Of a stretch of DNA of 43,158 nt, positions 17,202 through 24,391 are shown one piece after another. Source of the stretch: an uncultured Verrucomicrobiota bacterium (lineage in GTDB: Bacteria; Verrucomicrobiota; Verrucomicrobiia; Limisphaerales; UBA9464); contig CAIXUG010000044.1 in assembly GCA_903922605.1 (NCBI GenBank), positions 1 through 43,158 on the forward strand, given 5' to 3'. The notes beneath the pieces were generated by a model that did not search any database, was not told the origin of the DNA, and saw only the letters and a list, made by a program, of their open reading frames with translations. Each line of letters starts with the position of its first letter. The stretch's first letter is position 1. A program made the position numbers and the translations under genes.

Positions 17202-17996
17202 TCAGGCTGTCTTGAAGCGCCGCTCGACCACGCTCATGAGGCGGTCGAGCACGAAGCCGACGAGGCCAATCGTGAGGATGCAGAGGATGATCTGCTCGTA
17301 AACGAGCGCGTTGTACTGCTGCCAGAGGAAGCCGCCGACGCCGGGCCGGCCGGTCAGCATCTCGGCGGCGACGATCACCAGCCACGCGATGCCGAGGCTG
17401 AGGCGGAAGCCGGTGAACATGTACGGCAGCGTTGCCGGAATCATCACCTTGGTGAGCGTCTTCCAGCGGGAAAGTTTGAGGACCCGGGCGACGTTCATGT
17501 AATCGGTCGGGATCGCGCGGACGCCGACGGCGGTGTTCAGCACCGTGGGCCACATCGAGCAGAGCGCGATGGTGAAGAGCGCCGCCATCTCGCTGATGTT
17601 GACGCCCTTCACCTTCGCAAAGAGCACCATCCCCAGCGGCAGCCACGCGAGCGGCGACACCGGCCGCAGGATCTGGATGATCGGATCAAACGCCTTGGTG
17701 AACGTCTTCGACAGGCCGAGGAAGAAGCCGATGGGCGTGCCGAGGATCAATGCGATCGAGTAGCCTTTGGCGACCAAGATCAGCGAGAGCCACGTAAAGC
17801 GGAGGATGCCCTGGTCCATCTCGCCGCGCTTGCCAAACGGGTCGAGCACGTAGGGTTTGCTCTCGGTCCAGGTCTTCGTCGGGTTCGGCAGGTCGCCTGC
17901 CCAGGTGGCGCTGCTGAAGTACCACAGGCCGGTGATCACTGCGGCTCCGAGGAGGGGCAGCAGGAGGAAATCGAGTTTGCGCAGCGTTTCTTTCAT
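17202..17996 (-). CDS. nrtB: Nitrate ABC transporter permease (NrtB type)
   Basis: A 264-residue BPD-type inner membrane permease with about six helices. The first helix (LLLPLLGAAVITGLWYF) is near residues 11-27 and the conserved EAA-like loop reads VLKLSRWKTLTKVMIPATLPYMFTG. Other family features are LRPVSPLAWLPLGMV and GVGGFLWQQYNALVYEQII. It forms the translocation channel for nitrate and couples to the NrtC- and NrtD-like ATPases encoded downstream. It starts 21 bp after the stop of the upstream NrtA paralogue, so the two are cotranscribed. Confidence 0.9.
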   Translation of the reverse strand: MKETLRKLDFLLLPLLGAAVITGLWYFSSATWAGDLPNPTKTWTESKPYVLDPFGKRGEMDQGILRFTWLSLILVAKGYSIALILGTPIGFFLGLSKTFTKAFDPIIQILRPVSPLAWLPLGMVLFAKVKGVNISEMAALFTIALCSMWPTVLNTAVGVRAIPTDYMNVARVLKLSRWKTLTKVMIPATLPYMFTGFRLSLGIAWLVIVAAEMLTGRPGVGGFLWQQYNALVYEQIILCILTIGLVGFVLDRLMSVVERRFKTA

Positions 17997-18017
17997 GGGA
18001 GGAAGGGGGGTGAGCGG

Positions 18018-19289
18018 TCAGCCTTTGGGCGACTTGATGGCGAAGGACTGGGCGTAATCCTCGGGCATTTCGGGATTGAAGATTTTGCCGTCGAAAAGTT
18101 TCACCGCGCCGGTTTCGGCGGGATCGGCTGGCACGCCCAGCTCGCGCATGGCCTCGGCGAAGAGGTTGGGGCGCAGGACGGAGCGCGTTACGCCCGCGTA
18201 ATCCGGGGCGCCGTGGACCAGGCCCCAGCGGCGGTACTGGCTGAGGAACCACAGGCATTCCCGCGTCTGCGGGCAGTTGGCATTGCGCGCGTGGAAGGTC
18301 AGTCCGGGCGCGTTTTCCGCCCGGCGGCCATCCCCGTAGGCAAAGCCGGATTGCAGCCGCACGCGGATCGCCTCGGCGGCGCAGTTCAAGAAATCCGGGC
18401 CAGCGACCAGCTCGGCCAGCTCGGTCGCGTTGGCCGGATCATCACACCACGCGCCGGCGGCGTGGAGCGCCTTGAGCACGGCCTTCACCGTGCGCGGATG
18501 CCGCTCCGCAAATTCCGCCGTGAAGGCGCAGACCTTTTCCGGATGGTCGGGCCAGATCGTCTGCGAGGTGATCGCGGTATAGCCGACGCCCTCCGCGACA
18601 GCGCGGGCGTTCCACGGTTCGCCGGCACAGAAGCCATCGAGGCGGCCGCCGGCAAGGTTCTTCACCATCATCGGCGGCGGGATGGTGATGAGCGCGATAT
18701 CACGGTCGGGATCAATGCCGCCCGCCGCGAGCCAGTAGCGCAGCCACAAAGCGTGGGTGCCGGGCGGCAGCGTGTGCGCGAAGACCATCGGTCGCCCTGC
18801 GTCCCGCTTCTCGGTGGCATGCTTGTAGAGCGCCTTCGCCTCCGCACCTACTTGGCCGGAATACTTTTTCCCGAGCGTGATGGCCTGGCCGTTGCGCGCG
18901 AGCACCCACGGGATGACCAGTGGCGTGCGGTTCTGCCCGAGGATGCCCAGGCGCGAGGCCAGCGGCATCCCGTAGAGCATGTGCGCCGCGTGGACCTCGC
19001 CGGAGACCAGCGCGTCGCGCGAGGCGGTCCAGCTCGGGGCCCGATGCAGTGAGGCGTTGAGGCCGAACTCGGTGAAGAAGCCCTTCGCCAAGCCCACGAT
19101 AAACGGGGCGCAGTCCGTCAACGGCAGGAAACTGAACCGCACATCGCGCACCTCCGGGCCATCGCCGGGAAACACACCGCCGCTCCATCCTGCGGGCAGG
19201 CGCGAGGGCGCGTGCCCGTTGGCCGCCGGTTCAGAGGAGACCGGGCTGGTCAGGCGGGCGGCGAGATCGGTGGTGGCAAAGTTATCCAT
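18018..19289 (-). CDS. NrtA/CmpA-like nitrate-binding protein lacking an export signal
   Basis: A 423-residue member of the NrtA/CmpA/NasS solute-binding family (PF13379 type). It shares FLPLTDCAPFIVGLAKGFF, PPGTHALWLRYWLAAGGIDP, ITIPPPMMVKN and DGFCAGEPWNARA with the exported paralogue upstream, over essentially its full length. The N-terminus has no twin-arginine, no hydrophobic core and no lipobox, although it still carries LPAGWSGGVF, the counterpart of LPVGWSGRVF just after the Tat core of the paralogue. The signal has therefore been lost or replaced, and the protein is probably cytoplasmic. Its start lies 22 bp from a hexamer-repeat hairpin. It may act as a sensor or standalone regulatory domain; a real start further upstream is possible but I see none. 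Confidence 0.78.
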   Translation of the reverse strand: MDNFATTDLAARLTSPVSSEPAANGHAPSRLPAGWSGGVFPGDGPEVRDVRFSFLPLTDCAPFIVGLAKGFFTEFGLNASLHRAPSWTASRDALVSGEVHAAHMLYGMPLASRLGILGQNRTPLVIPWVLARNGQAITLGKKYSGQVGAEAKALYKHATEKRDAGRPMVFAHTLPPGTHALWLRYWLAAGGIDPDRDIALITIPPPMMVKNLAGGRLDGFCAGEPWNARAVAEGVGYTAITSQTIWPDHPEKVCAFTAEFAERHPRTVKAVLKALHAAGAWCDDPANATELAELVAGPDFLNCAAEAIRVRLQSGFAYGDGRRAENAPGLTFHARNANCPQTRECLWFLSQYRRWGLVHGAPDYAGVTRSVLRPNLFAEAMRELGVPADPAETGAVKLFDGKIFNPEMPEDYAQSFAIKSPKG

Positions 19290-19310
19290 GTGGCGGACGC
19301 GGAGCAGTGT

Positions 19311-19395
19311 CTTAATCTTACTCTTAATCCTAATCTTAATCTCGGGATTCGGGGGCGAGCGGAGTGATTAAGATTAAGATTAGGATTACGATTAA
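19311..19395. repeat. Inverted pair of hexamer arrays between the two nrtA-like genes
   Basis: The left array (19311-19340) is CTTAAT, CTTACT, CTTAAT, CCTAAT, CTTAAT. The right array (19366-19395) is GATTAA, GATTAA, GATTAG, GATTAC, GATTAA. There are five units each, in inverted orientation, with a 25 bp loop. The element fills most of the 181 bp gap and lies just upstream of the paralogue that has lost its signal peptide. Confidence 0.85.
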
Positions 19396-19470
19396 GAGTG
19401 TGACGGTTTGAGAAGCCGGCGGCGGGGAACAACACACAAAAAACCCGCCGCCGGCCGTTGTTCTCAGGGG

Positions 19471-20745
19471 TCAGCCTTTGAGCGAGTTCACGGCGAAGCC
19501 TTTCGCGTATTCCTCCGGCTTGGCCGGGTCGAAAGTGATGCCGTCAAAAAGGGTTTCCGGTTTCGCATCGGCGCCGCCGTGCGTGTAGCCGACCTCCTTC
19601 ATCGCCTCCTCGTAGAGGTCGGAACGGAGCACCTGCTTGGCGATGCCCTCGTAATCGGGCGCACCCGTGACCATGCCCCAGCGGCGGAACTGCGTGAGCC
19701 ACCAGACGCCGTACTTGAGCTGCGGGTAGTTGCAGTTGCGCTGGCTGAAGATCATCGGGAACTCGTCCTTGTACTTCCGCCCGTCTCCGAGGTCGTAGTC
19801 GCCGAGCAGGCGGCCGAGGATGATGTCCTTGTGGCAGTTGATGTAGTTGGGCTTGCTGACGATGTCGCACTGCTCCGGGCGGTTCTCAACCTTGTCGAGC
19901 CACACGCTCGCGTCGTTCAGGCCCTTGAGCACAGCCTTCACGGTCTTCGGGTTCTTCTCCGCGAACTCCTTCGTGAACGCGCAGACCTTCTCCGGGTGGT
20001 CCTGCCACATCATCTGGGTGGTGATGGCGGTGTAGCCGATCTGGTCGGCGATCGCCCGGGCGTTCCACGGCTCGCCGACGCAGAAGCCGTCCATCTTGCC
20101 GACCTTCATGTTCGAGATCATCTGCGGCGGCGGGATGGTGATGAGCGAGATGTCCTTGTCGGGATGGACGCCGCCCGAGGCGAGCCAGTAGCGCATCCAC
20201 ATCGCATGGGTGCCCGGCGGAAACGTCATCGCAAAGGAGAGCGGTTCACCGAGGCCCTTGGCCTTTTCCACGAACGGCTTCAGCGCCTTCGCGTCGCCCT
20301 GAACCTTGCCCTTGAACTCCGACTTGAGCGTGATGGCCTGGCCGTTCCGGTTCACGAGCCAGGGGATCACCATCGGCTTCTTCGGCGAACCGAGCAGGCC
20401 CATCGTGGAGGCGAAGGGCATGCCGAGGAGCATGTGCGTGAACTGGTTGTCACCGTTGCTCAGCGAGTCGCGGATGGCAGCCCAGTTGGCCCCCTTGGAG
20501 ACAACCACTTCGAGGCCGTACTTCTTGAAAAAGCTCTTCTCGGCCGCGATCACGAAGGGTGAGCAGTCGGTGAGTGCGATGATGCCGCAGCGGCAGCTGG
20601 CCGTTTCCGGCGAGTCATCGGCAAACACGCGGCCGCTCCAGCCGACGGGCAGGCCGGCGAGCACGGTGGCGAGGGCGGATTGTTTGAGGAAGCGGCGGCG
20701 GCCGGGGTTAAGCGGTGAGGAGACGGGTTTCACTGTCAGATTCAT
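19471..20745 (-). CDS. nrtA: Tat-exported nitrate-binding protein of the ABC transporter
   Basis: A 424-residue periplasmic binding protein. The Tat signal is clear: RRRFLKQ at 16-22, then the hydrophobic core SALATVLAGLPVGW. The mature part has the NrtA/CmpA pattern (ALTDCSPFVIAAEKSFF, FPPGTHAMWMRYWLASGG, LITIPPPQMI, DGFCVGEPWNARAIADQIGYTAIT). It binds nitrate (possibly nitrite) outside the inner membrane and delivers it to NrtB. The start is the ATG at 20745, which lies inside the 3' end of the upstream NasS-like gene (38 bp overlap), so the two are translationally linked. The open frame upstream is the shadow of that gene. Confidence 0.9.
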   Translation of the reverse strand: MNLTVKPVSSPLNPGRRRFLKQSALATVLAGLPVGWSGRVFADDSPETASCRCGIIALTDCSPFVIAAEKSFFKKYGLEVVVSKGANWAAIRDSLSNGDNQFTHMLLGMPFASTMGLLGSPKKPMVIPWLVNRNGQAITLKSEFKGKVQGDAKALKPFVEKAKGLGEPLSFAMTFPPGTHAMWMRYWLASGGVHPDKDISLITIPPPQMISNMKVGKMDGFCVGEPWNARAIADQIGYTAITTQMMWQDHPEKVCAFTKEFAEKNPKTVKAVLKGLNDASVWLDKVENRPEQCDIVSKPNYINCHKDIILGRLLGDYDLGDGRKYKDEFPMIFSQRNCNYPQLKYGVWWLTQFRRWGMVTGAPDYEGIAKQVLRSDLYEEAMKEVGYTHGGADAKPETLFDGITFDPAKPEEYAKGFAVNSLKG

Positions 20746-21814
20746 GAGGGAGGGAGGCAAGGCGGAGTTCCTGCGCCTGGGCAAAGAGGTCGGCGCGGAA
20801 AATCTGGGCGAGCTGTTCGGCGGAAAACTTGTCGCGGGCGGTGCCGTCGAGCAGGTGTTTGGCAACCCACGCCGCCTTGTCGGGCGACGGCACGTTGGCG
20901 GACTCGCGGTGGAAAACGATGAAGTCGGCCATCGGCGAGCGGAGCCCGTGGCCGTAATCGAAGTCGCCGGGGAAGCCGCGTCGGATGACCTCGGCCGGCT
21001 GGCCCAGGTAACGCCGGTTGCTCAGCAGGTCCGCCAGCGCGGCGTGGTTGGCCGGCTGATCACAATACGCGCAGGCCTCCAGCAGGGCCGCGAGCAGGCG
21101 CAGATGCTCCGGCTCGCGTCGTTCGGCAAAGTCGGCCGTAGCCAGCAGCACCTTTTCCGGATGCAGCGGCGACAGGTCGGAGCTGGTGGCGGGAATCCAG
21201 CCGGTACCTTCCGACACCGCCAGGCTGTTCCACGGTTCGCCCGCACAGAAGCCGTCGAGGTGGCCGGCGGCGAGGTTCACGACCATCTGTGGCGGCGGCA
21301 CCACCACGAAGCGGACGTCGCGGGTAAAATCGGCCCCGGCCTGTGTAAGCCAGCGGCGCAGCAGCAGGGTGTGCGTTGAATAGGGCGAGACCGTGCCGAA
21401 GGTGAGCGTGCGACGGCCGCGGTTGGCCGTGAGAAAGACGCGGAGTGTCTGGGCGTCGCGGACGCCGGCCTGCCACAGCTCCTCGCTGAGGGTGATCGCG
21501 TTGCCGTTCAGATTCAGCACGAGTCCGGTCACGGTGTGCGTGGGCAGGCAGTTCAGCCCGAGCTCCAAGGCCAGTGGCAGGCCGCACGGTGCGTGCGCCG
21601 CGTCCAGCTCGCCGTGGATGATCTTGTCACGCACGGTGGCCCAGCCGAGCTCGCGGCTGAGCCGCACATCCACGCCGAAGCGCGCGAACAGGCCGTGCTC
21701 CTGCGCCACGACGAGCGGGGCGCAGTCGTTGAGCGGCACGAAGCCAAGCCGCACCGGCGTGCTGGAGATCGTGGTTTTCCGCGCGGTGGCGGTGGTGGCT
21801 ATATTTCGTCGCAT
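20708..21814 (-). CDS. NasS-like cytoplasmic nitrate sensor / NrtA paralogue
   Basis: A 368-residue protein of the NrtA/CmpA/NasS family (FVPLNDCAPLVVAQEHGLFARFG, VPPPQMVVNLAAGHLDGFCAGEPWNSLA). There is no signal peptide from the ATG at 21814 (MRRNIATTATARKTT), so it should be cytoplasmic. In nasST systems a cytoplasmic NasS binds nitrate and controls the ANTAR antiterminator NasT; no NasT-like gene is in this window, so either NasT is elsewhere or the partner is the divergently encoded LysR protein. It is the first gene of the nitrate cluster and overlaps nrtA by 38 bp. An upstream extension to 21928 would run through the regulatory gap and is unlikely. Confidence 0.75.
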   Translation of the reverse strand: MRRNIATTATARKTTISSTPVRLGFVPLNDCAPLVVAQEHGLFARFGVDVRLSRELGWATVRDKIIHGELDAAHAPCGLPLALELGLNCLPTHTVTGLVLNLNGNAITLSEELWQAGVRDAQTLRVFLTANRGRRTLTFGTVSPYSTHTLLLRRWLTQAGADFTRDVRFVVVPPPQMVVNLAAGHLDGFCAGEPWNSLAVSEGTGWIPATSSDLSPLHPEKVLLATADFAERREPEHLRLLAALLEACAYCDQPANHAALADLLSNRRYLGQPAEVIRRGFPGDFDYGHGLRSPMADFIVFHRESANVPSPDKAAWVAKHLLDGTARDKFSAEQLAQIFRADLFAQAQELRLASLPHESDSETRLLTA

Positions 21815-21825
21815 CGGTGTCGCGG

Positions 21826-21846
21826 GTTGCGTTCCCGAGGCGCAAC
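21826..21846. promoter_or_regulatory. Candidate operator palindrome upstream of the nitrate cluster
   Basis: A perfect inverted repeat, GTTGCG-N9-CGCAAC, lies in the 116 bp gap between the divergent NasS-like and LysR genes, 12 bp upstream of the NasS-like start. Its size and place suit binding by the LysR regulator. Function is inferred from position only. Confidence 0.4.
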
Positions 21847-21904
21847 TAGCGTGGCGAATGCCGAACGACCCGACTTGGCCGGATGAGTGCTCGGCAAAGA
21901 ATGA

Positions 21905-21923
21905 CTGGTTCTGATGAAACCAG
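21905..21923. promoter_or_regulatory. Candidate operator palindrome at the lysR start
   Basis: A perfect inverted repeat, CTGGTT-N7-AACCAG, ends 7 bp before the ATG chosen for the LysR gene. It could be an autoregulatory site or a hairpin over the ribosome-binding region. This is inferred from symmetry and place alone. Confidence 0.35.
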
Positions 21924-21930
21924 CTCATTG

Positions 21931-22857
21931 ATGAAGGGACCCCTCGACAGCCGACAGCTCCAAGCCTTCGTGATCCTTGCCCGCACGGGCAGTTTCACGC
22001 ACACCGCCCGTGAACTTTTTCTCACGCAAAGCGCCGTCAGCCATTCCATGAAGGCGCTGGAGACCGACGTTGGCTGCCGCCTTTTGGACAGGGTGGGCAA
22101 GAAGGTGATGCTTACTCAGGCCGGTGAGCACCTTTTGAAACATGCCCAGATTATTCTGCGCGAAATGGCCGCGGTACGCGACGGCATCGAGCATCTGGGC
22201 AAGTGGGGGCGCGGCCGGCTGCGCATCGGTGCCACGGCCTCCATCTGTCAGGTGCTGCTGCCGCCGGTGCTGCGCGAGTTCAAGGAGAGCTTCCCGCAAA
22301 GCATGATTCAGGTGGAACCCGGCGACAGCCGCGACCTCGTCAGCGGACTCGAACGCCAGCGCATGGACATTGCCATGGTGCTGCAGATGCCGACCGACGA
22401 GCGCTTCGAGTTCCTGCCCATCTTCTCGGACGAGCTCGCGTTCATCGCCTCGCCGATGCATCCGTGGGCACAGGCCGGCGAGGTGCCCCGCGCGGAGGTT
22501 GCGCGGCAGAACCTCATCATCTACCGCAAGTCATCCCACACGTTCCGGCTGGTGGACGACTACTTCCGCAAGGAGGACATCGTGCTCAACACCGTGATCG
22601 AGCTGGGCAGCATGGAAGCCATCAAGGAGATGGTGAAGCTCGGCCTCGGCGTGAGCATCATGGCGCCATGGATCGCCCAGCAGGAATTGCGCGACCGCTC
22701 CCTCGTGGCGCTGCCATTGGGCAGGCGCAAACTGAAGCGCGAATGGGGCATCCTGCACTGGCGCGGCCGCCGGCTCACGCTGGCAGAGGAGACGTTCGTG
22801 GGACTCTGCCGCTCTGCCTCCGAAAACCTGATGCGCACGCTCGAAGCGGTGGGCTGA
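21931..22857 (+). CDS. LysR-family transcriptional regulator of the nitrate cluster
   Basis: A 308-residue LysR protein. The N-terminal winged helix-turn-helix is LQAFVILARTGSFTHTARELFLTQSAVSHSMKALE (about 9-43), followed by the linker helix and an effector-binding domain starting GRLRIGATASICQVLLPPVLREF. It is transcribed away from the nitrate cluster across a 116 bp gap, the usual arrangement for a LysR protein that controls its neighbour. Its likely role is activation under nitrate or nitrogen limitation, like NtcB or Cbl/Nac in other bacteria; the effector is unknown. I chose the ATG at 21931 because it places the HTH at the usual distance from the N-terminus; the upstream in-frame start at 21883 adds a tail unlike the family. 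Confidence 0.85.
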   Translation: MKGPLDSRQLQAFVILARTGSFTHTARELFLTQSAVSHSMKALETDVGCRLLDRVGKKVMLTQAGEHLLKHAQIILREMAAVRDGIEHLGKWGRGRLRIGATASICQVLLPPVLREFKESFPQSMIQVEPGDSRDLVSGLERQRMDIAMVLQMPTDERFEFLPIFSDELAFIASPMHPWAQAGEVPRAEVARQNLIIYRKSSHTFRLVDDYFRKEDIVLNTVIELGSMEAIKEMVKLGLGVSIMAPWIAQQELRDRSLVALPLGRRKLKREWGILHWRGRRLTLAEETFVGLCRSASENLMRTLEAVG

Positions 22858-22874
22858 AGTGAGGCGAAGCCGGC

Positions 22875-23045
22875 TCAGGGCGCCGGATTCGTCAGCACGA
22901 GCCACAGGGCGTAGATGATGCCCGGGATCCAGAACAGGCACGACAGCACGATGCTCAGGATGGTCTTGCCGATGCTCCGGGTGGCCAGGGCGACCGCCAC
23001 GGGCGGGAAAAGGACGGCGAGCACGATGAGGATGAACTTGTTCAT
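22875..23045 (-). CDS. Pmp3/YqaE family small membrane protein
   Basis: A 56-residue hydrophobic peptide with two helices. The pattern ILIVLAVLFPPVAVAL...ILSIVLSCLFWIPGIIYALWLV matches the UPF0057/Pmp3 family (PPxxV, xPGIIHAxW). Family members are stress-induced plasma membrane proteolipids affecting membrane potential. It is convergent with the LysR gene, 17 bp beyond its stop, and has its own upstream gap. The start is the ATG at 23045; the longer open frame runs into the repeat upstream. Confidence 0.8.
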   Translation of the reverse strand: MNKFILIVLAVLFPPVAVALATRSIGKTILSIVLSCLFWIPGIIYALWLVLTNPAP

Positions 23046-23127
23046 GGGCGGATGGGGTCGGGTGTGACGGTGGGAAAAGTAGCCTCTGTCGCCGGAGCGA
23101 CAAGCCGGATGGCGCAATCGGACTCGC

Positions 23128-23264
23128 GAAGCGTCTTGGACTGCGGCAGCCCTCTGCCGCTTTGTGAGGCTGCCGAATGGCAGGGTCGCACTTTAGCCAT
23201 TCCAATATCCATCCGGTGGTCGAAAGCGCGAGAGGGCTCGCGCAGTCCAAGACGCTACCGCGAC
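23128..23264. repeat. MITE-like inverted-repeat element
   Basis: Perfect 16 bp arms AGCGTCTTGGACTGCG (23130-23145) and CGCAGTCCAAGACGCT (23241-23256) flank about 95 bp. The inside contains further symmetry (CGCGAGAGGGCTC, GGCAGCCCTCTGCCGC). A frame through it reads VLDCGSPLPL, a phrase I know from predicted proteins in Verrucomicrobiota, which marks it as multi-copy. An 18 bp piece of its right end recurs alone at 6013-6030. It has no coding capacity of its own and fills the gap between the Pmp3-like and SAM hydrolase genes. Confidence 0.7.
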
Positions 23265-23288
23265 TTCGACCGCGTCCCGACTGCCTCA

Positions 23289-24209
23289 TCACTTCACCGC
23301 CGCCGAGACCTTTCGCAGTTCCACCAACCAGTCCGGCCCGGAGCTCACATGGAACTTCTGCGCGAAGCTGCCCTGGTTCAGCGCGAGGGACATGTCGAGC
23401 AAGCTGTTCAGATACAGCAGCGGCTGGCCCTTCGGTACGTCGCCAAAGCTGGTCACGTACGGCACGCGCCGTTCGAACACCGGTTTACCGTCGTGGCTGA
23501 CCTTCACCAGAAACACGTCGCCGAGGTTCGGCTGCACTTCGGCAAACAGCTCGCGCGGGATGTTCGACCACACGTTGCCGTACTGCACATCCAGTACCGG
23601 GATGCCGCCTACGAGCACGCCATTGGTCAGCGTGGCTCGCTGGTACGCGATGCGCACCACGTCGCCCGTCAGCCGGGGGCCGACATCGGCAAAGGCGAGC
23701 TGACCCACGGCGAGCCGCGCGCCCACATAGGCGAACACATCGCGCCCATGGAACGTGTGGCTGGCCTCGCTGCCCTTGAGCCGCTGCCGCGCGACATCAA
23801 TCTCCCGCACCTCATCCAGCCCCGGCGATTCGGCCAGAAAGGTGAGCGTGCCGTTGTCGGGACCGACAATGAGCTGGCCGGATTTCGTGCGTGCCACCAC
23901 CGCCTTGCGCGCGGTGCCGACGCCCGGGTCCACGACGGAGACGAAGACCGTGTTGCTCGGCCAGTAGGGCGTTGTCTGTTTCAGGCGGAAGGCCGCCTCC
24001 CACACGTTGTAGGCGGGAATCTCGTGCGTCAGGTCGAACTGCTTCAGTGTGGGGCTCACGCCGAAGGCCACGCCTTTCATCGCCGACACCGCGCCGTCCT
24101 TCAGGCCAAAGTCGGTCTGGAACACGAGGGCAGACTCGGCGTCCGCGTTGAGAAAAAGGCCGGTGACAGCGGCCAGAGCGGCGAGCAGCTGGCGAAAGGG
24201 TCGTTTCAT
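23289..24209 (-). CDS. Exported SAM hydroxide adenosyltransferase (DUF62 / SAM hydrolase family)
   Basis: A 306-residue protein. After a signal peptide (MKRPFRQLLAALAAVTGLFLNADA) it opens with VFQTDFGLKDGAVSAMKG, the start of SAM-dependent chlorinase/fluorinase/hydrolase family members. The Asp-Arg-His triad of the SAM hydrolases is present with family spacing: D94 (VDPGVG), R101 and H154 (TFHGRDVF). GPDNGTL and VQYGNVWSNI are further signatures. Such enzymes split S-adenosylmethionine with water to adenosine and methionine. A signal peptide is odd, because SAM is cytoplasmic. The start at 24209 is chosen for the signal peptide; the longer frame is repeat-like. The 182 bp upstream, to 24391, shows no gene. 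Confidence 0.82.
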   Translation of the reverse strand: MKRPFRQLLAALAAVTGLFLNADAESALVFQTDFGLKDGAVSAMKGVAFGVSPTLKQFDLTHEIPAYNVWEAAFRLKQTTPYWPSNTVFVSVVDPGVGTARKAVVARTKSGQLIVGPDNGTLTFLAESPGLDEVREIDVARQRLKGSEASHTFHGRDVFAYVGARLAVGQLAFADVGPRLTGDVVRIAYQRATLTNGVLVGGIPVLDVQYGNVWSNIPRELFAEVQPNLGDVFLVKVSHDGKPVFERRVPYVTSFGDVPKGQPLLYLNSLLDMSLALNQGSFAQKFHVSSGPDWLVELRKVSAAVK

Positions 24210-24391
24210 CCGGCGCGGATTATGACGCAGGCCGGGCCGGACGACAATTCCCGGTCGCACGGGTTCAACCGGAGCGGGACCGGAGCGCGGTTCTGTGAGC
24301 CGCAGCAACATTCATCAGTCCGAACGTTCCCGGGGTGATTGGAAGCGGATTGCAGTTCGGAAATTGCTGCGGGTCACAGACCCGCGCTCCA

